From Tenericutes bacterium MO-XQ (GTDB taxonomy: Bacteria > Bacillota_I > Bacilli_A > Acholeplasmatales > Acholeplasmataceae): 64,000 bases of DNA. Positions within the stretch are counted from its first letter, which is position 1. Every line of letters starts with the position of its first letter. The notes beneath the pieces were generated by a model. It saw only the letters and a list, made by a program, of their open reading frames with translations. It was not told where the DNA came from and searched no databases. Of the stretch, positions 8,455 through 16,233 are shown piece after piece. Location of the stretch: assembly GCA_002838185.1 (NCBI GenBank), contig CP017948.1, positions 1,488,001-1,552,000 on the forward strand. The letters are read 5' to 3'. The position numbers and the translations under genes were made by a program.

Positions 8455-8491
8455 AGTCTATAAAGCACATTCGTATAGGGAGTCATAGACT
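8455..8491 (-). terminator. Second hairpin downstream of Pycsar operon
   Basis: AGTCTAT and ATAGACT arms followed on the minus strand by TTTTTTATTTTT. It probably backs up the terminator at 8505-8525. Confidence 0.55.
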
Positions 8492-8504
8492 AGTGTTATT
8501 GAAA

Positions 8505-8525
8505 GAAAAAAGGGATATTCTCCCT
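8505..8525 (-). terminator. Terminator of Pycsar operon
   Basis: AGGGA-loop-TCCCT hairpin with a T run on the minus strand, 34 bases after the stop codon of the last gene (8559). Confidence 0.65.
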
Positions 8526-8558
8526 ATTTTCCTATTCTTTATAGTTGATACGATTGTA

Positions 8559-9032
8559 TCAACACTGTCGTGCTAATATGTATTGCTCTACCTTCTTTGC
8601 ATGCTTTAATACAACTCTAGCAAAATTATCTCTATATCTTGCAAAATTATGATCGTCATCTGTAGTTAAATCACTATTGCCTAATAACAATATTTGTTTA
8701 AGATTAGGGAAATCCTCTTTTACACCTAACTCTCTTAATTGTTCTAACATCTGATTTTCTTTTGCTTTTGTTGCATGAGTCTTACCACTATTAGTTGCTT
8801 GATCATCAAATCTCATAACTTCCATCATAAGTTCAAAATCATCATTATAGAAATCTGGTGGAAGATCTGCTTTTGAAGAACTATTTTTCCAAGTCTTCCA
8901 TAATTCTTCATCATTCGTTGATTGAAATATTTTCCATATATCATCAGATTGAGGAAATGCTAACGGACGATTATCCGGATCACGATAATAAGCTAGTATG
9001 TTATCTTCATTATCAAATGTAAAGTTTCTCAT
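8559..9032 (-). CDS. Uncharacterised last gene of Pycsar operon
   Basis: 157 aa, soluble, no signal peptide or membrane segment, rich in acidic and aromatic residues (DDIWKIFQSTNDEELWKTW). No family recognised. It starts 5 bp after the stop of the membrane effector and has only a weak ribosome site, so translation is probably coupled to that gene. Its position suggests it belongs to the same defence operon, as an accessory or immunity-type protein, but the sequence does not show what it does. Confidence 0.7.
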   Translation of the reverse strand: MRNFTFDNEDNILAYYRDPDNRPLAFPQSDDIWKIFQSTNDEELWKTWKNSSSKADLPPDFYNDDFELMMEVMRFDDQATNSGKTHATKAKENQMLEQLRELGVKEDFPNLKQILLLGNSDLTTDDDHNFARYRDNFARVVLKHAKKVEQYILARQC

Positions 9033-9037
9033 TTACA

Positions 9038-9562
9038 CTAACCAGCTACTATCATGAGTAAAATAGTTAAAGGTATAAGTGCTAATCCAAATTTCAAAGC
9101 ATTATTAAAATGTGTCATCTTACCTTTTGCGATTTTTGAATTAATATTAATTTGAGAAAGAATCATCTCAGATAATGTGTCTTCATTTGCTTTTTTTGCA
9201 GAATTGATATAATCTGTACTCTCCATATTGGCAATTGAAACAAACGATACTAGGTTTTCAGAAAAGTAATCTACTTTATTTGTTCTCGCTATGAAAACAG
9301 ATATTAAATGAAATATCGTGAATCCTAAAGCAATAACATATATAATCCCAAACACAATTATTAATGTGATTTGTAGCGTACTTCCATGAACTATTAAATC
9401 TGCTAACTTACCATATGTGTCTGCTGAAAACCCAATGATTAAACCTAAGAATGCAAGCAAGATAGAAGATTTATTATCTGCAGCTGTAATCCATGAATTT
9501 ACAATTTCTAGTGTTTTAAATGAAGTATCTTTGTCAAATACTTGTCCTACTCTATTTTCCAT
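9038..9562 (-). CDS. pycTM: Pycsar membrane effector (DUF5706/PycTM-like)
   Basis: 174 aa. The N-terminal block NSWITAADNKSSILLAFLG matches the conserved signature of the DUF5706/Pycsar effector family. Hydrophobic segments lie at about 32-52, 64-88 and 152-172, with a cytoplasmic helical stretch between. Known PycTM proteins bind the cyclic pyrimidine made by the partner cyclase and disrupt the inner membrane, stopping growth of infected cells. It overlaps the cyclase gene by 16 bp with ribosome site AAGGGGG. Function is inferred from family and pairing. Confidence 0.85.
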   Translation of the reverse strand: MENRVGQVFDKDTSFKTLEIVNSWITAADNKSSILLAFLGLIIGFSADTYGKLADLIVHGSTLQITLIIVFGIIYVIALGFTIFHLISVFIARTNKVDYFSENLVSFVSIANMESTDYINSAKKANEDTLSEMILSQININSKIAKGKMTHFNNALKFGLALIPLTILLMIVAG

Positions 9563-10221
9563 GTTGCCCCCTTAATAATATGAGTATCTGCTAAAGATGA
9601 AGAATATCTTTCACAAAAACCTTTATGATGATTATCCAAGTGTTCATATGTTTTTCCATCAATGATCACTTGATTCTTTTGTGCTAATCCACAAAACTTC
9701 GATGCGTAGTTTGTAATATCACTTGGATAAGCTACTTCACTTCCATTATCAGTAGTTAACCTAGTCACAAAAACATGTCCAGTTCTAATACCTATACCGC
9801 AACTTATCTCCCAGTCACTATTCAATAATGGGTTCATCGATTCAGCTATATAAGTATTGATAGTTATTGCAGCGTCTACTGCACGCTGTCCAGAATTACC
9901 TGTAGTATCATTTGTAAATGCACTTAAAATACCATCACCAACAATTTGAAGAATTATACCATTATTATCGTTAATGGCTTTCTTACAAAGTTTAGTATAC
10001 ATCTGATAAATCTTAACCATATTTTTACGTCCAATTGTGTCGGTTAGTATGGTTGAACTTCTTATGTCTATAAACATTAATGATGTTTCAATATTATAGA
10101 CTTTCTTGCCACTTGGTATCTGATTTTGATCTAAAAATCCTGTCTGATTTTTAACCTCTATTTTTCTGTCATAGATTTGTTTCAACTCATTCTTTAAAGA
10201 ATCCAACTCACTTCTATTCAT
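9547..10221 (-). CDS. pycC: Pycsar cyclase (class III nucleotide cyclase)
   Basis: 224 aa single-domain class III cyclase. Metal-binding Asp residues lie in MFIDIRSST (about D52) and in QIVGDGILSAF (about D96); GIGIRTGHVFV follows. The short stand-alone form next to a DUF5706 effector is the hallmark of Pycsar, where infection triggers cCMP or cUMP synthesis. ATG 10221 was chosen because AAAGGAG sits 6 bases upstream; TTG at 10239 would include that site. Which pyrimidine is made cannot be read here. Confidence 0.85.
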   Translation of the reverse strand: MNRSELDSLKNELKQIYDRKIEVKNQTGFLDQNQIPSGKKVYNIETSLMFIDIRSSTILTDTIGRKNMVKIYQMYTKLCKKAINDNNGIILQIVGDGILSAFTNDTTGNSGQRAVDAAITINTYIAESMNPLLNSDWEISCGIGIRTGHVFVTRLTTDNGSEVAYPSDITNYASKFCGLAQKNQVIIDGKTYEHLDNHHKGFCERYSSSLADTHIIKGATWKIE

Positions 10222-10235
10222 TAGAAACTCCTTTC

Positions 10236-11210
10236 TCAATAACGCATACTTGTTCTTCTTCTAGTTCGTTTAACAACTTTATATTTGGTTTTCTTAAAAT
10301 TGTTAAGTGTATATATAAATAATGGAATAAACACAGAAGTTATTATCCATTTAACTACTTCAAGTGTTTGTAAATACATTGTTCTCTCCAACTCAGTCAT
10401 AAAACTCAAATCAATATCAGTGATGTACAAAATTCCAAAGAAACATGAAGAGATAAATATAAATAGTAACTGGTGTAACCGAATGATTCTATGTTTGTTA
10501 ATATCTTTTGTAAAAATATTTTTGAAACGTATAGTTAATGCAAATAGATTCGTAATCAATAATGCATAGAATAACATCGGTATAACAATAGAAAGCAAAT
10601 TATTAAGCGTTATATCCCACTCAAAAGGAATCACAATCATACTGTATACATCTAATGGATAACCAAATGCTGCTAGAAAAATCAATAAACTCAGCATTGT
10701 AAATTGTATAGCATCCATGATCAATATTCTTTGTGTTCTTTTCTTATCAACTTTTGCTAATTTCAACATCCCTAAACCTAAAAGAAAGTTTATGAGTCTC
10801 ATCGCAAATAGGAATAGGATTGCATAAAGTAATTCAAAATATATCGCAATCAGAATTGTTCCCCATATACTTGCTGTAGGGATACCAATACTAATCACAA
10901 TAATTGCTAATCCGAAACCAATTAAAATAATTGCACCAATTAATTTTGGAACAAATAAAAGACCTTTTAAAAAGCCATGTCCTACCTTTTGTAATAAATT
11001 CCGTTTCTTTCCATCATCTTCTAATACATCATCATCTATATCTACTTCTTTTTCTTCTTTTTTGTTTTTATCTGGTACTGCACTTTGAATTTTCTGAATA
11101 AAATCTTTAAAACTAAACACTTTGAAAGCATGCAAATAGAATATGATTTTGCCAATAAACAAAAGCATAAAATCTATTGATATTAATATAATCAGTCCAA
11201 TATTTAACAT
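10236..11210 (-). CDS. Polytopic membrane protein in Pycsar operon
   Basis: 324 aa with about seven to eight hydrophobic segments: one at the N-terminus, a cytoplasmic acidic/basic loop near 45-75 (KKEEKEVDIDDDVLEDDGKKR), then clusters to residue ~305, ending in a basic tail (VVKRTRRRTS). No enzyme motif seen and no family recognised. It starts 3 bp after the metallopeptidase-like gene and ends 14 bp before the cyclase, so it is part of one transcript. A role as sensor or membrane partner is speculation. Confidence 0.7.
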   Translation of the reverse strand: MLNIGLIILISIDFMLLFIGKIIFYLHAFKVFSFKDFIQKIQSAVPDKNKKEEKEVDIDDDVLEDDGKKRNLLQKVGHGFLKGLLFVPKLIGAIILIGFGLAIIVISIGIPTASIWGTILIAIYFELLYAILFLFAMRLINFLLGLGMLKLAKVDKKRTQRILIMDAIQFTMLSLLIFLAAFGYPLDVYSMIVIPFEWDITLNNLLSIVIPMLFYALLITNLFALTIRFKNIFTKDINKHRIIRLHQLLFIFISSCFFGILYITDIDLSFMTELERTMYLQTLEVVKWIITSVFIPLFIYTLNNFKKTKYKVVKRTRRRTSMRY

Positions 11211-11213
11211 ACT

Positions 11214-11708
11214 CTACACCTCTTGAAAATAATCTAGTTTTAAAGCCACCTCATTTTTAATACATTCTGGTATTATACTCTTAACATTATATATTTTCAT
11301 TATTTGAAAATGAGCAAATGCAATAGCATCTATTTCAATTTTTTGTCTAAGATATTCCTCTTCAGGGATATCTTTTTTGGTAGGTGAATTATAACTGTTC
11401 ATTTCCTCTTTCCAAATCTGAATAGTTTTTGAATCTATATTACTATCGCCTTGATACTCTCCTTGAATCAACTTCCATTGAAAAGCATGTCTAGTTTCAT
11501 GAAAGCATGTAACTTGAATCTCCATAGGATTAGCTTGTTTTATCCACTCTTCGTTAAATGCTATGATGTTTCTTTCTTTTAAGAAGACAGAATTAATTCC
11601 TTTTTCCGTCATATCTTGATTATAAAAAAACTGCACGTCAGGAGTTTCTATACCTAGAATACGTGCAGCTAAAGTCGTACCATTGATCGCAACTTCGTAG
11701 TTATCCAT
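11214..11708 (-). CDS. Putative zinc metallopeptidase
   Basis: 164 aa with an HExxH zinc motif (CFHETRHAF, about residue 89) and a downstream EIDAIAFAHF helix that could give the third ligand, as in small gluzincin or ImmA-like proteins. First gene of the five-gene operon; ribosome site AGGGGG and an extended -10 promoter lie just upstream. Soluble, no signal peptide. It may process a regulator or effector, but the target is unknown. Confidence 0.65.
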   Translation of the reverse strand: MDNYEVAINGTTLAARILGIETPDVQFFYNQDMTEKGINSVFLKERNIIAFNEEWIKQANPMEIQVTCFHETRHAFQWKLIQGEYQGDSNIDSKTIQIWKEEMNSYNSPTKKDIPEEEYLRQKIEIDAIAFAHFQIMKIYNVKSIIPECIKNEVALKLDYFQEV

Positions 11709-11741
11709 GTTGTGTTCCCCCTAGATATCCTCTTAAGTAAA

Positions 11742-11750
11742 ATTATATCA
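11742..11750 (-). promoter_or_regulatory. Extended -10 promoter of Pycsar operon
   Basis: Minus strand TGATATAAT (TGnTATAAT form) about 34 bases before the first ATG. No good -35 box is present, as usual for extended -10 promoters. Confidence 0.6.
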
Positions 11751-11773
11751 CATTTTCTTAATTATAAAAATAC

Positions 11774-11804
11774 AAAAAAAGCCACACCTTTTTACCGGTG
11801 TGGC
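11774..11804 (-). terminator. Terminator of phage late operon
   Basis: GCCACACC-loop-GGTGTGGC, perfect 8-bp stem, followed on the minus strand by seven T residues; it is 22 bp after the stop of the last late gene. Confidence 0.85.
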
Positions 11805-11825
11805 CATGTTTGTGAGTTTGATTCC

Positions 11826-12086
11826 TTATTCGTTTTTTGTATTAATGAATGTTACCTTTTCTCCAACAATTCTTAAGATATTTTTATCGATATTGAGTGA
11901 TGCTTTAACTCCTATGGTAGCACCTTCTTTAAGGTACTCTAGAACATTATCCATGAGTCCATCCGTAAGGCTTACTGGAATTAAATCTGAATCTTTTTCA
12001 TTTGGTCTTTTAATATTGATTGTAACTATACCTGCTAACTTGTCGAGTTTATTTACTCGTCCTACTAATATTACTTGGTTTAACAT
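11826..12086 (-). CDS. Small SSB-like OB-fold protein
   Basis: 86 aa beginning MLNQVILVGRVNKLDK, the typical opening of bacterial and phage single-strand DNA-binding proteins, but about half the usual length and without an acidic C-terminal tail. Strong ribosome site AAGGAGG. Its position as last gene of the late operon, far from the replication genes, is unusual for an SSB, so it may have another OB-fold role. Confidence 0.55.
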   Translation of the reverse strand: MLNQVILVGRVNKLDKLAGIVTINIKRPNEKDSDLIPVSLTDGLMDNVLEYLKEGATIGVKASLNIDKNILRIVGEKVTFINTKNE

Positions 12087-12156
12087 ACTTTTCCTCCTTG
12101 GTTTGGTTATGACACATATTACCTAAATTAAGTTACTATAGCAAGTATAACTCGCC

Positions 12157-12642
12157 TTACTTATTCAATCTATCTGCAATGATTTTCTCTGCTTCTGATA
12201 GAGTTGATTTTCCATGCATTTTGTTGCTAAAGGATATGTAATCATTAATGATGGATTCTATCTTACTTTGATTATCTTCAACAAAACCAATCGCTTTTTC
12301 AGTTGATCCAGTTAAGTTTGATACCCATTCACTAAGACGTTGAATAACAGCTTGTTTCTTCTCGTCTCCAGCTAAAAATATTTCACCTTTCTGTTTTGCA
12401 ATCTGATTCTTTTCCTCAACAATCATAATGAACTCTTTAATTGTCTTTTGAACTGTTTCATCAAACACAATATCGGTTGCTTTTGTTACTAAATCCGCTA
12501 CTACTTCAGATGATTTCTTAATGTCTTCTTTAACTTCCTTGATGACATTTGATAGATTACCGCTTTCTTTAAACTTCGATGTGAAATAAAGAATGAGTGT
12601 TAATACGTTAGTTACGATCAATATTGTTTCAAGTGTTGTCAT
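12157..12642 (-). CDS. Phage holin-like protein (LLH-type)
   Basis: 161 aa: one N-terminal membrane segment (about residues 5-22, TILIVTNVLTLILYF) followed by a long helical, charged region. The layout and position after the tail genes resemble superfamily 6/LL-H holins. It overlaps the preceding gene by 14 bp. No endolysin gene accompanies it. Confidence 0.55.
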   Translation of the reverse strand: MTTLETILIVTNVLTLILYFTSKFKESGNLSNVIKEVKEDIKKSSEVVADLVTKATDIVFDETVQKTIKEFIMIVEEKNQIAKQKGEIFLAGDEKKQAVIQRLSEWVSNLTGSTEKAIGFVEDNQSKIESIINDYISFSNKMHGKSTLSEAEKIIADRLNK

Positions 12643-12922
12643 TTGGCTTTCCTCCTATATGGTTATAAATATTTACTTGTGAATCTTCTAGTCTTGACAC
12701 ACGATGTTCAAGAACGTTGACATCCTTTTTAAGGGATTTAATATCCTGTCCATGCATTTCAAGAAGGTTTAGCATCTTCACATTTTGTTTTTCGATTCTT
12801 TGAAGATTAACGATGATTTCATCATTTTTCGTTTTATTCTTTTTTTCTTGCTGACTAAATTGCTTAATGGTTGTAAGAATCACCACAACCATAGTCACAA
12901 CCCAATAAATTAGATTTTGCAT
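12629..12922 (-). CDS. Membrane-anchored coiled-coil protein (XhlA/holin-like)
   Basis: 97 aa: N-terminal membrane segment (LIYWVVTMVVVILTTI, about 4-19) and a C-terminal coiled coil (KSLKKDVNVLEHRVSRLEDSQ). ATG 12922 was preferred because GAGGTG is 6 bases upstream; the in-frame GTG at 12955 lacks a ribosome site. The shape matches XhlA-like haemolysin/holin accessory proteins. It probably acts with the next gene at the membrane during release. Confidence 0.55.
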   Translation of the reverse strand: MQNLIYWVVTMVVVILTTIKQFSQQEKKNKTKNDEIIVNLQRIEKQNVKMLNLLEMHGQDIKSLKKDVNVLEHRVSRLEDSQVNIYNHIGGKPNDNT

Positions 12923-12941
12923 ACGAAACACCTCTGTAATA

Positions 12942-13580
12942 CTATCCCAGTCCACTTTGTATCATCTCATTTCTGTAATTCTCTAGGTAGTCAAATAAGG
13001 ATACTATCTCTCCTTCATAATTAGCCTCGTGATTTATTTTGTAATTTGCTTTATAATCAATCATTTTACTTTTCCAAGGCTCATCTACAATCAGGTCAAA
13101 TGTACCTGTCTGATTAAAGTGTTCAATCATTCCTCTTAGTCTATATAGATGATAGAAAGCTTTAGATTTTTGATTAACTTCAAATACACTTTTTGAATAA
13201 ATCAATAATGCATCTATCAAATTGATAATAAATGTATTATTAACGTTTGTAATGATATGATCTAACTCATCTGAAAAAACTGGATTTAAATAATACTCAT
13301 TTGATTTAATACCAAGAACATTATCTGCTGCTTGCCTATGATAAGCGATGATTGAATCATCAAATTGTTGTCTCTTAATAAAATCCTCTTTCGAGAAAAC
13401 AAATAAGTCATATTTTCCAATAAATAAATGAAGGATTCCTTTAAAACCCTCTAATACGACAGTGACATCAATATCGCTTGTATTTTCATCTAATCCATAT
13501 GCTTTAGATCCACCATAGTAAATAAGCAAAATTTCAGTATTTGGAAATACTTCTTTTATGAGATTATAAACGTCATTCAT
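12942..13580 (-). CDS. Nucleotidyltransferase-fold protein
   Basis: 212 aa. The N-terminus has the Pol-beta nucleotidyltransferase signature YYGGSKAYGLDENTSDIDV: a GGS motif, then the Asp-x-Asp metal pair at about 40-42. The C-terminal half is helical. Family members transfer nucleotides to antibiotics, tRNA or proteins (MNT-type toxins/antitoxins). Start ATG 13580 follows GAGGAGG and overlaps the previous gene. Finding it between tail and holin genes is odd; it could be a phage cargo gene. Confidence 0.75.
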   Translation of the reverse strand: MNDVYNLIKEVFPNTEILLIYYGGSKAYGLDENTSDIDVTVVLEGFKGILHLFIGKYDLFVFSKEDFIKRQQFDDSIIAYHRQAADNVLGIKSNEYYLNPVFSDELDHIITNVNNTFIINLIDALLIYSKSVFEVNQKSKAFYHLYRLRGMIEHFNQTGTFDLIVDEPWKSKMIDYKANYKINHEANYEGEIVSLFDYLENYRNEMIQSGLG

Positions 13581-13908
13581 TAACTTCCTCCTCAATAGGC
13601 TCAGCTAGTGGTGGTTCTAAAACATCATAATCATCTAATGCATCTTCAAATCCTATGACATTTTGTTTTAACCAATTGTATCCTTCAACAATTGGATTCA
13701 CATCTAAAAACAATCTATAATCAGAAAATGGGATTGATATATCCACTTCCTCAATTGGATGGTTTTTAGTTGCTCTTGCTTCTTTGGATAAATAAGATGC
13801 CACGCATACTGTAATCTTCTTGTTTAAATAACTTATATTGAATGCTGTGATTCGGTGATAAGATGCACCTATACCAAATTTCGTATTTAACTCTTTAATA
13901 ATTGCCAT
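13573..13908 (-). CDS. Hypothetical tail-region protein
   Basis: 111 aa, mostly beta-type with an acidic, proline-containing tail (EPPLAEPIEEEVNE). No family recognised. It sits between the fibre gene and the nucleotidyltransferase gene in the late operon and is likely a baseplate or tail accessory protein. Confidence 0.6.
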   Translation of the reverse strand: MAIIKELNTKFGIGASYHRITAFNISYLNKKITVCVASYLSKEARATKNHPIEEVDISIPFSDYRLFLDVNPIVEGYNWLKQNVIGFEDALDDYDVLEPPLAEPIEEEVNE

Positions 13909-13916
13909 AATAATTC

Positions 13917-14597
13917 CTACTTCCTTCTCATTCTATAGATTGTTACAGAAATACTATCAGGTGAACCCACAGACATTCCTGGATTAATATATAAAGCACC
14001 TAAGTCTCCATAAGTCGTATGCACAAAATCAACCATTTTAATGGATCCATCTCCTTGGCCAGAAAGTGTTGTCATACTCTTCCCATATGCTACCCACACT
14101 TGAGTATCCACATAACTCGCTTTAAAAGTAGGTGATATCTCAAAGTCAATAACCTTTGTAATCCCACTTGTTATGGTTGAACCTGATACATAACTATCTT
14201 CGATGTACTTTGCTGTTGTATTTATAGATGATCGTTTATCGTGAACTGTATCTTCAGTATTTAAATGATGGTTAATATAGGATCCATAAAGACTTGATTG
14301 AGCAGATGTTCTGTAGTAGATGTACGTATCCGAAGTATCTACTGAAGTTCCTTGAGTGGATGCAATCACATGAATTTTGTAGATGTAATCTGGATCAAAC
14401 GGATAAGTTAAACTATGGTAATATGAATATCCTTGGTAGAAATATACTTGTTCCAATGCACCACCAATTTTCACAACAGAAGATATGCCTCTTGCATATA
14501 GAGTTTCACTACCATAATCAAAAGCCAACTCACCTAAATAGGATAGATTCGATGTCGTTGGAGTACTTGAACCACGTTTAACTCTAATAATAGACAT
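13917..14597 (-). CDS. Phage tail fibre / receptor-binding protein
   Basis: 226 aa. The N-terminus IIRVKRGSSTPTTSNLSYLGELAFD is the short anchoring motif found at the start of many trimeric tail fibres and Mtd-like tropism proteins. The rest is Ser/Thr/Tyr-rich beta sequence. Its start overlaps the stop of the previous gene. It probably contacts the host surface. Confidence 0.7.
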   Translation of the reverse strand: MSIIRVKRGSSTPTTSNLSYLGELAFDYGSETLYARGISSVVKIGGALEQVYFYQGYSYYHSLTYPFDPDYIYKIHVIASTQGTSVDTSDTYIYYRTSAQSSLYGSYINHHLNTEDTVHDKRSSINTTAKYIEDSYVSGSTITSGITKVIDFEISPTFKASYVDTQVWVAYGKSMTTLSGQGDGSIKMVDFVHTTYGDLGALYINPGMSVGSPDSISVTIYRMRRK

Positions 14598-15448
14598 TAG
14601 TAAGTACCACCATCAATGATCGATGATGGTGTTAATACTTTCGAAGTATCAATCCCAAGTTTGTAAGTAATTCTAGTTGGAGTATAGTTTGAGTCAACAA
14701 CTGCAATATATAAAAGACCATCAATAATTACATTATTTGCATATTCCGTTTCAGAAGCTGCGACAGCAATTCCATCTGAATCGCCAATATAAATATCTTT
14801 TACATTACTTAAAATTGTTCTTTGAGTTTCTGTCAAATGTAGATTTGAAGCAACATGTGTGTTATAAGTTGTTGAAGCAACACCACCGAGTCCAGCAAGT
14901 GAGATAGTTACCGCACCAGTTGAACCATTGACACTTGTTACAGCATCGGTTGGTGTTAGGAGTTCTTGCCAGTTTGCGAGCGTTGAATAAGGAGATGCCT
15001 TAAGAATGAAGGATTTATTTAAATCGGTTCTAACGGCAACGTCGCCTTCCTGTGCGTTTGATAAAGCAAGCATCGCTGTCTGACTTGCAACCACATAAGT
15101 ATTTGTCATTGCGATCTTTGGAACTACACTGTCTGCTAATTTTCCACTTGCATCAAGGATAGGTACATTCCCACTTCCAGTCCCAGTATTTTTTGTTGAT
15201 GCAGTACCTAGATTAAGTGCTGTAATCTTCGTATCAATCTGATTATCAACTTTGGAAACTCCCGGTATTTTTAAATAATCTGTTTCAGCGAGTGGAACCG
15301 ATACACTTGCCACTTTGTCCGCTTTTGCTATATATAAATGTTCACCACTAAAATCAACTTGTGGTTCACCAGCTTTTACAGTTCCTGTTGTTCCAGTTAA
15401 CGGTCCTGTTCCTGCAGTTGTTCTTCTCTTTATTTGAATTGTAGCCAT
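14597..15448 (-). CDS. Tail fibre protein
   Basis: 283 aa starting with a related anchoring motif (MATIQIKRRTTAGTGPLTG, then GEPQVDFSGEHLYI). The middle contains NLGTASTKNTGTGSGNVPIL and SVNGSTGAVTISLAGLG segments, typical of phage fibres. Together with the next gene it gives the phage two proteins with similar N-termini, which may be alternative or stacked fibres. Confidence 0.75.
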   Translation of the reverse strand: MATIQIKRRTTAGTGPLTGTTGTVKAGEPQVDFSGEHLYIAKADKVASVSVPLAETDYLKIPGVSKVDNQIDTKITALNLGTASTKNTGTGSGNVPILDASGKLADSVVPKIAMTNTYVVASQTAMLALSNAQEGDVAVRTDLNKSFILKASPYSTLANWQELLTPTDAVTSVNGSTGAVTISLAGLGGVASTTYNTHVASNLHLTETQRTILSNVKDIYIGDSDGIAVAASETEYANNVIIDGLLYIAVVDSNYTPTRITYKLGIDTSKVLTPSSIIDGGTY

Positions 15449-15459
15449 TTAAGTTCCTC

Positions 15460-16233
15460 CTATTTTTTCGTAAACACACTTGTGATATTATGTGTCGTAT
15501 TTCCAGTTGTTAATGTAACAATCCCATCTTGATATACAACACTAAGCGAATAATCACTTGATGCATATCGATATGAAATTGAAGTATTAGATCCTACAAA
15601 TAAGAACATCTGTTCTCCTGGAAATGTTACGACTGTATGATTGTTAATTGTCACATATATAATTGAGTCTCTAAGTTCAACAGAACTTGTACCAGAAAAA
15701 CGATAAGTACCAGCTGTTACAAGAGTTAACGCTCTTCTTTTAGGTAAGTAACGACTTAAAATTTCATCGTCAAGATCATCTACTCGAGTTTTGTCATTAC
15801 TAATTAGTTTTCTTGAATAACTTGTTAAAGTAACTGATGTTGTTGTTTTTGTATAAGCACATAAGGCCAGTTCATATAACCCATCTGTTGTTAGAAGGTT
15901 GGTTACTGTCAATGATGGATAACTACCTGTCTGTTCCTTCAAATATAAACTGATTGAATTGTCCGAAGTATTTACACCTAAAACAACATATCCAAATTTA
16001 CTAGAATCTGGTGTCACTCCAATGGTTGTCTGATTTTCAACATAGATGATTCGTCCATATACCGAAACATAGCCATCACTAAATGTGATAGTGTTATTTG
16101 CTAATGTATATCCGCATTCGTTCTTTAATCCTTTCAAGACTCCTACATCACTTGAAAATAGAAAATGATACAAATCAGAATCCATCTTTGATGTAACGTT
16201 CCCACCTTCAAATGTTATTTTTTGCAAACCCAT
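15460..16233 (-). CDS. Baseplate/tail structural protein
   Basis: 257 aa, low in Cys and rich in Ser, Thr and Tyr, predicted beta-rich. The N-terminal part (TISFSDGYVSVYGR-like turn, YVVLGVNTSDNSISLY) resembles upper baseplate proteins next to Tal in Siphovirus-type phages. Start codon follows GGAGGTGAG. Assigned by position and composition. Confidence 0.6.
   Translation of the reverse strand: MGLQKITFEGGNVTSKMDSDLYHFLFSSDVGVLKGLKNECGYTLANNTITFSDGYVSVYGRIIYVENQTTIGVTPDSSKFGYVVLGVNTSDNSISLYLKEQTGSYPSLTVTNLLTTDGLYELALCAYTKTTTSVTLTSYSRKLISNDKTRVDDLDDEILSRYLPKRRALTLVTAGTYRFSGTSSVELRDSIIYVTINNHTVVTFPGEQMFLFVGSNTSISYRYASSDYSLSVVYQDGIVTLTTGNTTHNITSVFTKK

Noticed and set aside
9547..10221. Ordinary adenylate cyclase for cAMP signalling
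   Set aside because: Single short domain directly coupled to a DUF5706 effector; no cAMP receptor or sensor domain nearby, so Pycsar fits better.
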